Shown one piece after another: positions 42,973 through 51,777 of a stretch of 64,000 nt of DNA. A program made the position numbers and the translations under genes. This DNA is from Caldimonas caldifontis. Its GTDB lineage: Bacteria; Pseudomonadota; Gammaproteobacteria; Burkholderiales; Burkholderiaceae_C. How positions within the stretch are numbered: the first letter of the stretch is position 1; each line of letters opens with the position of its first letter. The notes under the pieces were generated by a model. It saw only the letters and a list, made by a program, of their open reading frames with translations, had not been told where the DNA came from and made no database searches. The stretch is taken from positions 1-64,000 of the forward strand of contig NZ_PSNX01000015.1 in assembly GCF_002930615.1 (NCBI RefSeq). Reading direction: 5' to 3'.

Positions 42973-44133
42973 ATGCCCACCATCACCCACATCGAAGACC
43001 TGCGCGTCCTGGCCGAAAAGCGCGTGCCGCGCATGTTCTACGACTACGCCGATTCCGGCTCGTGGACGGAAAGCACCTACCGCGCCAACGAGACCGACTT
43101 CCAGCGCATCAAGCTGCGCCAGCGCGTGGCGGTGAACATGGAAGGCCGCAGCATCCGCACGCAGATGATCGGCCAGGACGTGGCCATGCCGGTGGCCATC
43201 GCGCCCACGGGCCTGACCGGTATGCAGCATGCCGACGGCGAGATCCTGGCCGCGCGTGCAGCCAAGGCCTTCGGGGTGCCGTTCACGCTGTCCACCATGA
43301 GCATCTGCTCGATCGAGGACGTGGCCGAGGCCACCGGACGCCATCCCTTCTGGTTCCAGCTCTACGTGATGAAGGACCGCGACTTCATCGAGCGCCTCAT
43401 CGACCGCGCCAAGGCGGCCAACTGCTCGGCGCTGATGCTCACGCTCGACCTGCAGATCCTGGGCCAGCGCCACAAGGACCTCAAGAACGGCCTGTCAGCG
43501 CCGCCCAAGCCCACGATCCGCAACCTGATCAACCTGGCCACCAAGCCGCGCTGGTGCCTGGGGATGCTGGGCACGAAGCGCCGCACCTTCGGCAACATCG
43601 TGGGCCATGCCAAGGGCGTGGGCGACCTGTCCTCGCTGTCGTCGTGGACGGCCGAGCAGTTCGACCCGGCGCTGAGCTGGGCCGATGTGGAGTGGATCAA
43701 GCAGCGCTGGGGCGGCAAGCTCATCCTCAAGGGCATCCTCGACCAGGAGGATGCGCGCCTGGCGGCCGACAGCGGTGCCGATGCACTCATCGTGTCGAAC
43801 CACGGCGGTCGCCAGCTCGACGGTGCGCCCTCGTCCATCGAAGCCTTGCCGGCCATCGCCGACGCGGTGGGCTCGCGCATCGAGGTGTGGCTGGACGGCG
43901 GCATCCGCAGCGGGCAGGACGTGCTCAAGTCGGTGGCCCTGGGCGCCAAGGGCACCCTGATCGGCCGAGCCTTCCTCTATGGCCTGGGCGCCATGGGTGA
44001 AGAAGGTGTGACGAAGTGCCTGCAGATCATCGCCAAGGAGCTCGACCTGACCATGGCCTTCTGCGGCCGCACCGACATCCGCACGGTGGACCGCAGCATC
44101 CTGTGGCCGGGCACGTATCCGGGCGAGCGCTGA
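42973..44133 (+). CDS. lldD: FMN-dependent alpha-hydroxyacid dehydrogenase, L-lactate dehydrogenase type
   Basis: A 386-residue flavoenzyme of the LldD/glycolate oxidase family. The active-site His and Arg lie in IVSNHGGRQLDGAPSSIEALP; the FMN phosphate loop is DGGIRSGQDVLKSVALGAKGTLIGRAFLYG; and YDYADSGSWTESTYRAN is the family N terminus. It oxidises L-lactate or another 2-hydroxyacid and passes electrons to the respiratory chain. GGAG precedes the ATG. The LysR gene directly upstream probably regulates it. Confidence 0.88.
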   Translation: MPTITHIEDLRVLAEKRVPRMFYDYADSGSWTESTYRANETDFQRIKLRQRVAVNMEGRSIRTQMIGQDVAMPVAIAPTGLTGMQHADGEILAARAAKAFGVPFTLSTMSICSIEDVAEATGRHPFWFQLYVMKDRDFIERLIDRAKAANCSALMLTLDLQILGQRHKDLKNGLSAPPKPTIRNLINLATKPRWCLGMLGTKRRTFGNIVGHAKGVGDLSSLSSWTAEQFDPALSWADVEWIKQRWGGKLILKGILDQEDARLAADSGADALIVSNHGGRQLDGAPSSIEALPAIADAVGSRIEVWLDGGIRSGQDVLKSVALGAKGTLIGRAFLYGLGAMGEEGVTKCLQIIAKELDLTMAFCGRTDIRTVDRSILWPGTYPGER

Positions 44134-44139
44134 GCAGGC

Positions 44140-44493
44140 TCAGGCCGGTCCGGCCTTCACGGCGGCCCGCACAAGGTCGCCCACCAGCGCCACGTCCACC
44201 GGCTGGCGGTGGCGGCATTTGAGGTGGCGCAGGCCCTTGCCGGTGCCTTCGAGCTGCGGAAACGCGTCCGCCAGGGCCGCACCGTTGAAGAACTGCAGGT
44301 TGACGTGCGCCTTGTGTGCCACGATGGCCAGCAGGTTGCTCCGGTCAATCGTGAAGACGAGGTTCCCCCACTTCACGGCCTGCGTCAGGTCGGGCGCGGC
44401 CTCCAGCACCGCCCGCTGCAAGGCCTGAGCGGTGTCGCGCTGGTCGGGCGCCAGGGTGTCGAAATAGGCCGCCACCAGGGCGTGGGGACGCAT
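44140..44493 (-). CDS. DUF1801-family protein
   Basis: A 117-residue protein with the DUF1801 pattern: LQRAVLEAAPDLTQAVKWGNLVFTIDRSNLLAIVAHKAHVNLQFFNGAAL, then GKGLRHLKCR. The fold is small alpha/beta and the function unknown. The ATG at 44493 is preferred for its GAGAGG site; in-frame ATGs at 44505 and 44526 would add a few residues. It is convergent with lldD (6 bp between stops). Confidence 0.75.
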   Translation of the reverse strand: MRPHALVAAYFDTLAPDQRDTAQALQRAVLEAAPDLTQAVKWGNLVFTIDRSNLLAIVAHKAHVNLQFFNGAALADAFPQLEGTGKGLRHLKCRHRQPVDVALVGDLVRAAVKAGPA

Positions 44494-44644
44494 GGTGCCT
44501 CTCATGGCGCCACATTCCATGGGCAAGGCCGCTTGGGCATGCTGAGATCCCCTCGTCTCGACTCCCTCGGGTGCTGCGTCGGTGCAGGCCTCCCTGACGA
44601 GCCATGGTAGCGCCCGGCTGCGGGGGGCACCAGCACCCTCCCCC

Positions 44645-45013
44645 TCAGTGCGGGGTGGCCGATTCGTTCAGGGCGTAGCGGGCGAAGAGGGCATCTGCGC
44701 GCGCGCGCAGATCCGGGTTGCTGGCGCGCAGGGCCTGGGCCAGGCAGGTGGTCGCATAGCGGCGGTCGAACAGCATGCGCGCGGTGGACACCGGATGGCC
44801 CGCTTCGGCCATCAGCGCCTTGAAGCGCGCCAGGTCGAGCAGGTCGTGCGGGCCCACGCCAGCCTCGGTCTGCGGGCTCAAGGGACGCACCAGGGCTTCG
44901 CGCAGCTCGTGTTTCGAGCCCTCGAAGCTCTTCAGGACTTCAAAGGCCGTGGTGCGGAACTCGGTGGGCAGTTCCTCGTAGTGTTCAACGATGTCGGGCA
45001 GGGGCAGATGCAT
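44645..45013 (-). CDS. Hypothetical protein, 122 residues
   Basis: A small helical cytoplasmic protein, MHLPLPDIVEHYEELPTEFR at the start and LRARADALFARYALNESATPH at the end. No known family is recognised. The ATG at 45013 has a strong GGAGGA site, so the longer frame to 45085 is not needed. It follows dcd by 124 bp on the same strand. Confidence 0.6.
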   Translation of the reverse strand: MHLPLPDIVEHYEELPTEFRTTAFEVLKSFEGSKHELREALVRPLSPQTEAGVGPHDLLDLARFKALMAEAGHPVSTARMLFDRRYATTCLAQALRASNPDLRARADALFARYALNESATPH

Positions 45014-45137
45014 GGGGTCCTCCAGGCGCCGGAGGTGCCGGCAGCGGGACATGGCCTCACTGTAGGGCCGATGCGCCCCCACCAAAGCCCGGAACAGGAC
45101 CCTCCCAGGCTCGCAAATCCCCGCACAGCAAGGCTCA

Positions 45138-45707
45138 TCAGGTCTTGGGCAGCGTCACGCCCGTCTGGCCCTGGTACTTGCCGCCGCGGTCCTTGTAGCT
45201 GGTCTCGCAGACCTCGTCGCTTTCGAAGAACAGCACCTGGGCGCAGCCCTCGCCGGCATAGATCTTGGCCGGCAGCGGCGTGGTGTTGGAGAACTCCAGC
45301 GTCACATAGCCCTCCCACTCGGGCTCGAAGGGCGTGACGTTCACGATGATGCCGCAGCGGGCATAGGTGCTCTTGCCCAGGCAGATCGTCAAGACGTTGC
45401 GCGGGATGCGGAAATACTCGACCGTGCGCGCCAGCGCGAAGCTGTTGGGCGGGATGATGCACACGTCGGCGTTGATGTCCACGAAGCTCTTCTCGTCGAA
45501 GTTCTTCGGGTCCACCACCGTGCTGTGGATGTTGGTGAACACCTTGAATTCCGGCGCGCAGCGGATGTCGTAGCCGTAGCTGCTGGTGCCGTAGCTGACG
45601 ATCTTGTGCCCGTCGGCCGCGTAACGCACCTGCCCCGGCTCGAAGGGCTCGATCATCCCGTGCTGCTCGGCCATGCGGCGGATCCACTTGTCGCTCTTGA
45701 TGCTCAT
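45138..45707 (-). CDS. dcd: dCTP deaminase
   Basis: A 189-residue trimeric enzyme converting dCTP to dUTP for dTMP synthesis. The sequence matches the family along its full length: [28 protein letters not shown] at the start, [17 protein letters not shown], the active-site [50 protein letters not shown] with the catalytic Glu, and the C-terminal [23 protein letters not shown] precedes the ATG. It is a housekeeping gene of normal length. Confidence 0.95.
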   Translation of the reverse strand: MSIKSDKWIRRMAEQHGMIEPFEPGQVRYAADGHKIVSYGTSSYGYDIRCAPEFKVFTNIHSTVVDPKNFDEKSFVDINADVCIIPPNSFALARTVEYFRIPRNVLTICLGKSTYARCGIIVNVTPFEPEWEGYVTLEFSNTTPLPAKIYAGEGCAQVLFFESDEVCETSYKDRGGKYQGQTGVTLPKT

Positions 45708-45734
45708 GTCGGTTCCCGGTGAGGTGCGGGCATT

Positions 45735-46637
45735 TTAGGCAGGGCGAGCTGAGGCATCCGGCCGCAATGCCATCAGATGCTCGTACATCGCCTGCGCCGC
45801 CACGGACAGCCCACGGTCGCGGCGGCGCACGAGGAAGATCTGGCGCTTGAGGCCGCGCGCAGGCAAGGGGCGGGTGACGAGATCGGGGTGCTCGAAGTGG
45901 AACAGCGTGAGCGCGGGCACGAGGCTCACGCCCAGGCCGGCGCGCACCATGCCGGCCACGGTGCTGAGCTGGTCGAGTTCCATCACCGTCTGCAGCTGCT
46001 GCGGATAGACCGCAGCCTCCACGTACTGGCGCACGCTGCTGCTGCGGGCGAGCTGGATCATCGGATGGGCAGCCAGGTCAGACAGGCGCAGCGCCGGCTT
46101 GGCGGCCAGCGGGTGGTCGCGCCGGCACACCAGATGGAAGCCGTCGCTGCAGAAGGGTTCGGTGCGCAGCTCGGGGGTGTCCACCCGGGTGGCCGCCAGG
46201 GCGAGGTCGGCGCGGCCCACGCGCAGGCGCTCGATGCAGTCTTCCGACAGCACATCGGCCACGTCGAGTTCGATGCCGGGGTACTCAGCGTGGAAGCGCG
46301 CCAGCACACCGGGCAGCCAACCTGCCGCGAGTGCAGGCAGCACGGCCAGTGAGACGCGCCCGCGGCGTCTGGCGGCCAGCTCGCGCATGTCGGCCAGGGC
46401 TTCCTGGGCCTCACGCAGCACCCGCCGCGCGGAGGTTTCGAACACCACGCCTTCGGCGGTAAGTTCCACGCTGCGTGTGGTGCGGTCGAACAGCCTCGTG
46501 CCCACCTCCTCTTCCAGCGAGCGGATCAGTGCACTGAAGGCGGGTTGCGACAGGTGCACCTGCGCAGCGGCCCGGGTGAAGCTGCGTTCTTCGGCCAGGG
46601 CCACGAAGGCGCGCAGCTGGCGGGTGGACAAATTCAT
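45735..46637 (-). CDS. LysR-family regulator, divergent from the AtuA cluster
   Basis: A 300-residue regulator with helix-turn-helix NLSTRQLRAFVALAEERSFTRAAAQVHLSQPAFSALIRSLEEEVGTRLFDR and a periplasmic-binding-like effector domain. It is divergent from atuA across a 70-bp AT-rich gap, which is the usual place for a LysR operator, so it probably controls the atuA-to-hydrolase genes. The start is MNLSTRQ at 46637; ATG 46643 would add two residues. Confidence 0.85.
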   Translation of the reverse strand: MNLSTRQLRAFVALAEERSFTRAAAQVHLSQPAFSALIRSLEEEVGTRLFDRTTRSVELTAEGVVFETSARRVLREAQEALADMRELAARRRGRVSLAVLPALAAGWLPGVLARFHAEYPGIELDVADVLSEDCIERLRVGRADLALAATRVDTPELRTEPFCSDGFHLVCRRDHPLAAKPALRLSDLAAHPMIQLARSSSVRQYVEAAVYPQQLQTVMELDQLSTVAGMVRAGLGVSLVPALTLFHFEHPDLVTRPLPARGLKRQIFLVRRRDRGLSVAAQAMYEHLMALRPDASARPA

Positions 46638-46707
46638 CTGCATATCAATTGAATCTATCCCAAATTTCGAATTCACAGATCAAAATCCACGCCCTAGAGT
46701 CGGCGCC

Positions 46708-48081
46708 ATGGCTCACTCTTCCCCGCCTTTGCTGCGCGTCGGCTCTGCCGCCGGCTTCTCCGGCGACCGCGTCGATGCCGCCGGCCCCGTGGTGCAGGCG
46801 CTGGCCGACAGCGGCGGCCCTTCCGTGCTGATCTTCGAAACCCTGGCCGAACGCACGCTGGCCCTGGCCCAACTCGCGCGCCGCCAGGACCCGAACGGCG
46901 GCTACGAGCCACTGCTGGACCTGATGCTGCGCCCGGTGCTGGGCCCCTGCCTGGAGGCCGGCATCCGCATCGTCAGCAACTTCGGTGCGGCCCACCCCAT
47001 GGGGGCGGCCCGCCGCATCCAGTCCCTGGCGCGGGCGTTGGGGCTGCGCGTGCCGCGCATCGCGGTGATTGAAGGGGATGATCTCAGCGACCCCGCCCAC
47101 CTTCCTTTGCTGATGCGTTCCCTGGGCGAGGCCGCGCCGCACTCTCCGCTGGTGAGCGCGAACGCCTACCTGGGCGCCGAAGCCATTGCCGGCGCCTTGC
47201 GCGCCGGCGCCGAGATCGTGGTGGCGGGCCGTGTGGCCGACCCCTCGCTCACCGTGGGCCCGGCGTTGGCCCACTATGGCTGGGCCCCCGACGACTGGGA
47301 TCGCATCGCCCGCGCCACCATGGCCGGCCACTTGCTGGAATGCGGGGCGCAGGTCACGGGCGGCTACTTTGCCGACCCCGGTTACAAGGACGTGCCCGAC
47401 CTGGCCCACGTCGGTTACCCCATCGCCGAGATCGACGCCAACGGGGACTGCGTCATCACCAAGCCCGCCGGCACGGGCGGCTGCGTGGACGAGCGCACGG
47501 TGAAGGAGCAGCTGCTCTACGAGGTGCACGACCCGGCGGCCTACCTCACCCCCGACGTGGTGGCCGACCTGACCCATGCGCGTGTGGACGCCCTGGGGCC
47601 CGACCGCGTGTGGCTCACCGGCGTGCGCGGCCACCCCCGGCCCACGCATCTGAAGGTGAACGCCTGCTTCGAAAACGGCTGGCTGGCCGAGGGGGAGATC
47701 TCGTATGCCGGCCCACGGGCCGAAGCCCGCGCCCGGCTGGCCGCTGACATCCTGCGCCAGCGCCTGGCGGGCCTGGGAGCGTTGCGCTTCGACCTCATCG
47801 GCGTGGCCAGCCTCTTCGCCGACGACGACGGGCGCTGGCTCGCGGCGCAGCCCCCTGGCGAGGCCCGCGACGTGCGGCTGCGCGTGGCACTCAACCATGC
47901 CGACCGCCGTGCGGCCGACACCCTCACCCGTGAGGTGACGGCGCTGTACACCTGCGGCCCGGCCGGCGGCGGGGGGGTGCGCACTTCGCTGCGCCCGCGC
48001 CTGGGCACGGCCTCGTGCCTGGTGCCGCGCGAGGCCGTGCCGGCGCGCTTCGTGATGGTCGATGAAGGAGGTGCCGCATGA
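46708..48081 (+). CDS. AtuA-family protein (acyclic terpene utilisation / DUF1446)
   Basis: A 457-residue protein of the AtuA family. It begins RVGSAAGFSGDRVDAAGPVVQAL and continues ISNFGAAHPMGAARRIQSL-like text (IVSNFGAAHPMGAA), SANAYLGAEAIAGALRAGAEIVVAGRVADPSLT and GTGGCVDERTVKEQLLYEVHDP, all characteristic. AtuA is needed for citronellol/geranyl degradation in pseudomonads but its reaction is undefined, and relatives occur in many catabolic clusters without terpene links. It overlaps the following AtuA-like gene by 4 bp. Confidence 0.85.
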   Translation: MAHSSPPLLRVGSAAGFSGDRVDAAGPVVQALADSGGPSVLIFETLAERTLALAQLARRQDPNGGYEPLLDLMLRPVLGPCLEAGIRIVSNFGAAHPMGAARRIQSLARALGLRVPRIAVIEGDDLSDPAHLPLLMRSLGEAAPHSPLVSANAYLGAEAIAGALRAGAEIVVAGRVADPSLTVGPALAHYGWAPDDWDRIARATMAGHLLECGAQVTGGYFADPGYKDVPDLAHVGYPIAEIDANGDCVITKPAGTGGCVDERTVKEQLLYEVHDPAAYLTPDVVADLTHARVDALGPDRVWLTGVRGHPRPTHLKVNACFENGWLAEGEISYAGPRAEARARLAADILRQRLAGLGALRFDLIGVASLFADDDGRWLAAQPPGEARDVRLRVALNHADRRAADTLTREVTALYTCGPAGGGGVRTSLRPRLGTASCLVPREAVPARFVMVDEGGAA

Positions 48082-48449
48082 AAGACACCGTTCAAGTGCC
48101 GCTCTACCGCCTGGCCCATGGCCGCACCGGCGACAAGGGCGATCGCGCCAACATCAGCGTGATCGCATGGAACCCCACGCTGTGGCCGGTGCTCGTCGAG
48201 CAGATCACCGAAGCCGCCGTGGCCGAACGCTTCGCCCACCGCCGCCCCACCACCGTGAAACGCTACCTGCTGCCCGAGCTGCAGGCCATGAACTTCGTGC
48301 TCGACCATGTGCTCGATGGCGGCGTCAACGATGCGCTCAACCTCGACACCCACGGCAAGGCCCTGGCCTTCTGGCTGCTGGACCTGCCGGTGAACGTGCC
48401 GGTCGAATTGCTGCCCCACCTCGCAGGGCCCGCCCCCTCGGCGTCCTGA
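48078..48449 (+). CDS. Small AtuA-associated protein (AtuA C-terminal-like domain)
   Basis: A 123-residue protein, KDTVQVPLYRLAHGRTGDKGDRANISVIAWNP at the start, which corresponds to the ferredoxin-fold domain fused at the C terminus of longer AtuA proteins. Here it is a separate gene whose ATG overlaps the atuA stop, so the two products probably form one complex. No cysteine cluster for an iron-sulfur centre is present. Confidence 0.78.
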   Translation: MKDTVQVPLYRLAHGRTGDKGDRANISVIAWNPTLWPVLVEQITEAAVAERFAHRRPTTVKRYLLPELQAMNFVLDHVLDGGVNDALNLDTHGKALAFWLLDLPVNVPVELLPHLAGPAPSAS

Positions 48450-48481
48450 TGCTTCACCCCAACCACACAGGAGACAACACC

Positions 48482-49453
48482 ATGACCCGCTTTTCCCGCC
48501 GCCGATGCATCGCCACCGCCGCCCTTCTGGCGCTGGGCCTGGCCGGCACCGCCGCCATGGCCTTCCCCGACCGGCCCGTGACCTTCATCGTGCCCTTTGC
48601 GGCCGGCAGCGCCACCGACCAGCTGGCGCGTGCGCTGGGCCAGTCGCTCACGGCTGAAACGAAGCAGGCTGTGGTGGTGGAAAACCGCGCCGGCGCCAGC
48701 GGCATGCTGGCCGCTCAGGCCGCCGCGCGTGCACCGGCCGACGGCTACACCGTGCTCATCACCACCAACACCACCCATGCCGCCAACGAGCACCTCTACA
48801 AGAAGCTCAGCTACGACCCGGTGAAGGACTTCGCCCCCGTGACCGCACTGGGCAAGGGCGGCCAGGTGATGGTGGTGAACCCATCTTCGCCCTTCAAGAC
48901 CGTGTCCGACGTGATCGAGCACGCCCGCAAGAACCCCGGCAAGCTGAGCTTCGGCAGCGGCAGCTCGTCCAGCCGCATCGCCGGCGAGCTCTTCCAGCAG
49001 ATGGCCAAGGTGCAGATCCTGCACGTGCCCTACAAGAGCAACCCCAACGCCATCACCGACCTGCTGGGCGGACAGATCAACATGATGTTCGCCGACATGT
49101 CCACTGGCGTGCCGCAGATCCAGTCCGACAAGTTGCGCGCCCTGGGCGTGACGTCTGCCAAGCGCTCACCGCTGCTGCCTCAGGTGCCCACCATCGCCGA
49201 AGCCGGCGTGCCTGGCTACGAGATGGGTTACTGGTTCGCCGCCTACGTGCCGGCCGGCACGCCCGCACCTGTCATCCAGAAGCTCAACGAGCTGCTCACC
49301 CGCGCCACGGCCAGCGCCGGGGCGAAGGCCTTCTTCGAGGCCAGCGGCTCCGAGGCCTTCACCACCACCCCCGACGGCCTGGCCCAGTTCCAGGCCGCCG
49401 AGACGCGCAAGTGGGGCCAGATCATCAAGGCGGCCGGGATCGAACCCGAGTAA
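48482..49453 (+). CDS. Bug-family periplasmic solute receptor
   Basis: A 323-residue exported binding protein. The signal ends near TAAMA, followed by FPDRPVTFIVPFAAGSATDQLARALGQSL and VVVENRAGASGMLAAQAAARAPADGYT, the Bug family pattern. GGAGACAACACC precedes the ATG. It lies 32 bp after the AtuA-like gene in the same operon and probably captures the carboxylate handled by the AtuA pair. No membrane partner is encoded nearby. Confidence 0.88.
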   Translation: MTRFSRRRCIATAALLALGLAGTAAMAFPDRPVTFIVPFAAGSATDQLARALGQSLTAETKQAVVVENRAGASGMLAAQAAARAPADGYTVLITTNTTHAANEHLYKKLSYDPVKDFAPVTALGKGGQVMVVNPSSPFKTVSDVIEHARKNPGKLSFGSGSSSSRIAGELFQQMAKVQILHVPYKSNPNAITDLLGGQINMMFADMSTGVPQIQSDKLRALGVTSAKRSPLLPQVPTIAEAGVPGYEMGYWFAAYVPAGTPAPVIQKLNELLTRATASAGAKAFFEASGSEAFTTTPDGLAQFQAAETRKWGQIIKAAGIEPE

Positions 49454-49585
49454 CGTCCTGATTGCTTCGGCCCGCTGCGCGGGCTGACCCCCCTTCTTCA
49501 ACCCGTACAGAGGCGGAACGACCGCCCCTGGGGCAGCGCTTCGCCTGCGCAAGACAGGCGGCCGCCCCACCCACAGGAGACAGAC

Positions 49586-51706
49586 ATGACACGACGATTG
49601 GCATGGGCCCTGCCCTTTGCAGCCCTCCTGGCCGCCGCTTGCGGTGGCGGCAGCAGCAGCCCACCTGCGCCACCGGCCTCCACGCCCGAACTGCGCCTGA
49701 GCATCACCAGCACCGAGGACTATCCCGGCAGCTTCGGCAGCGTGGGCGAGTATGAACGTGTGCGCGGCACGATCCGTGGGGAAGTCGACCCCCGCGACCC
49801 GCGCAACGCCATCATCCAGGACCTCGCGCTGGCCCCCGTGAATGCCCGCGGCATGGTCGAGTACACCGCCGACTTCATGATGCTCAAGCCCAAGGACATG
49901 AGCCGTGCGGGGGGTGTGCTGCGCTATGACGCACCGAATCGCGGCAACATCCTGACCGAGCCCAACCTCACCGCCGCCCCGAGCGATGCCGTGTACTTCG
50001 AACGCGGCTACGTGCTGCTGTATTCGGCCTGGCAAGGGGATGTGCCCAAGAGCAGCGCCAGCCGGCTCACCGTGCAGGTGCCGGTGGCACGCAACCCCGA
50101 CGGCAGCGCCATCACCGGGCCCTACCGCAGTGAGCTCGTGCCCACCACCGCCACGCCGGTCATGACCCTGCCCGGCGGGGTGTTCAACGGCACGATGATT
50201 CCGTACGCACCCGCCAGCCTGGACAACACCCTGCCGGGCTACTCGCTGACGAAGCGTGTGAAGGAAACTGATCCACGCATTCCCATCCCGGCGGCGGACT
50301 GGAAGTTTGCCAGTTGCAACACCACCGACAACCCCTTTCCCGGCACGCCCGACGAGACCCGTGTGTGCCTGAAGGACGGTTTCGACCCGAACTATCTGTA
50401 CGAGTTGGTGTATGTCGCCCGTGACCCCAAGGTGATGGGCGTGGGCCTGGCCGCACTGCGCGACACGCTCGAATTCTTCCGAAGCGCGGCGGCTGACGCG
50501 GACGGCACACCCAACCCCCTGGCCGGCGCCATCACGCACACCTTGTGCCAGGGCACCTCGCAGTCGGGTAATGCGATGAAGACCTTCCTGCACCTCGGGT
50601 TCAACGAGGGTCGCAATGGCCAACGTGTGTGCGACGGACTCTTCGCCCACGTGGCGGCTCGCCAGACCAACATCAACACCCGGTTCGCCGTGCCCGGTGG
50701 TGGTGGCGGTTTGCGCACCGATCACACCGCCTTCGGACAGACGGCCCCACGCGCCCTCGCGGCCGACTACTTCGATGGCGTCTCCGGCCGCAGCGGCGGC
50801 GTGATGCGTCGCTGCAGCGCCAGCAACACCTGCCCGAAGTTCTTCCTCGGCCTGTCGGGCACCGAGTTCTGGCAACTGCAGGGCTCGCCGGTGCTCACCG
50901 ATGCCCTCGGCTTCCGCGACCTCACGCAACCCGAGAACGCCCGCATCTACTATTACGCCAGCACCCAGCACGGCGGTGCCGGCGGGGTGGGCAGCATCAG
51001 CTGGTCACCGGCCAGCACGGTCTACCCACGCGGCACGGTGGTGGAGTTCAACGACACCTTCCGAGCCCTGTTCATGGCGCTGGAAGACTGGGTGGTGCGT
51101 GATGTGTTGCCTCCCGACCACCAGGTGCCACGCATCGACAACGGCACGCTCGTGCGGCCTCACCAGCTCGTCTTCCCGACGATGCGCGGCGTGAGCTGGC
51201 CGGTCGGTGGCACGCCCACCACCATCCCCGAGTTCCAGTACCTCGCCCGCCACAACGGTTTCAAGCTCTTCGACTTCGGGCCGCAGTACATCGCGGAGGA
51301 CGAGTCGGGCATCGCCACGCTGCTGCCGCCGTACTACACCGGCCGCGACTACGCCATCCTCGTGCCCCAGGTGGACCCGCACACGGGGCTGACCCTGGCC
51401 GGCATCCGCAGCGTCGCGGCACGCGCGCCCATCGGCACCAGCATCGAGTTCAACTACGTCGGCAACCCTGCCTTCGAGGATCTGGCCAACCTGGGCGGGG
51501 CCTACATCCCCTTCCACGCCACGGAAGCCGCGCGGCTCGCCGCCGGTGACACCCGCCCCTCGCTGGAGTCGCTCTATGGCAACCAGGCGGGCTACGTCTC
51601 GGCCGTGACGGCCGCGGCCCAGGCCCTGGTGACCGAGCGCTTCCTGCTGCAGCGCGACGCCGACCGCCTCATCCAGCAGGCCATCGACAACCCCATCCTG
51701 CCTTGA
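49586..51706 (+). CDS. Secreted lipoprotein with alpha/beta-hydrolase domain
   Basis: A 706-residue lipoprotein. The lipobox is LLAAAC (Cys19), followed by a Gly/Ser/Pro linker. A long alpha/beta-hydrolase-like domain covers the rest; GTSQSG (about 323-328, with Ser327) looks like the nucleophile elbow and LFAHVAARQ follows. I recall a family annotated only as alpha/beta hydrolase domain. It probably acts on an ester in the periplasm or at the cell surface. GGAGACAGAC precedes the ATG. It is the first of two consecutive secreted hydrolases. Confidence 0.75.
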   Translation: MTRRLAWALPFAALLAAACGGGSSSPPAPPASTPELRLSITSTEDYPGSFGSVGEYERVRGTIRGEVDPRDPRNAIIQDLALAPVNARGMVEYTADFMMLKPKDMSRAGGVLRYDAPNRGNILTEPNLTAAPSDAVYFERGYVLLYSAWQGDVPKSSASRLTVQVPVARNPDGSAITGPYRSELVPTTATPVMTLPGGVFNGTMIPYAPASLDNTLPGYSLTKRVKETDPRIPIPAADWKFASCNTTDNPFPGTPDETRVCLKDGFDPNYLYELVYVARDPKVMGVGLAALRDTLEFFRSAAADADGTPNPLAGAITHTLCQGTSQSGNAMKTFLHLGFNEGRNGQRVCDGLFAHVAARQTNINTRFAVPGGGGGLRTDHTAFGQTAPRALAADYFDGVSGRSGGVMRRCSASNTCPKFFLGLSGTEFWQLQGSPVLTDALGFRDLTQPENARIYYYASTQHGGAGGVGSISWSPASTVYPRGTVVEFNDTFRALFMALEDWVVRDVLPPDHQVPRIDNGTLVRPHQLVFPTMRGVSWPVGGTPTTIPEFQYLARHNGFKLFDFGPQYIAEDESGIATLLPPYYTGRDYAILVPQVDPHTGLTLAGIRSVAARAPIGTSIEFNYVGNPAFEDLANLGGAYIPFHATEAARLAAGDTRPSLESLYGNQAGYVSAVTAAAQALVTERFLLQRDADRLIQQAIDNPILP

Positions 51707-51777
51707 CCCAGGGAGTCAAAACGCGCCCGGCCCGCTCATCGGGCCCGGGGCTGCATTGCAGAAAGAGGAGACCACGC

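Noticed and set aside
40248-44000. A 1250-codon plus-strand frame over dinB, LysR and lldD
   Set aside because: It is out of frame with all three well-supported genes and shows no motif.
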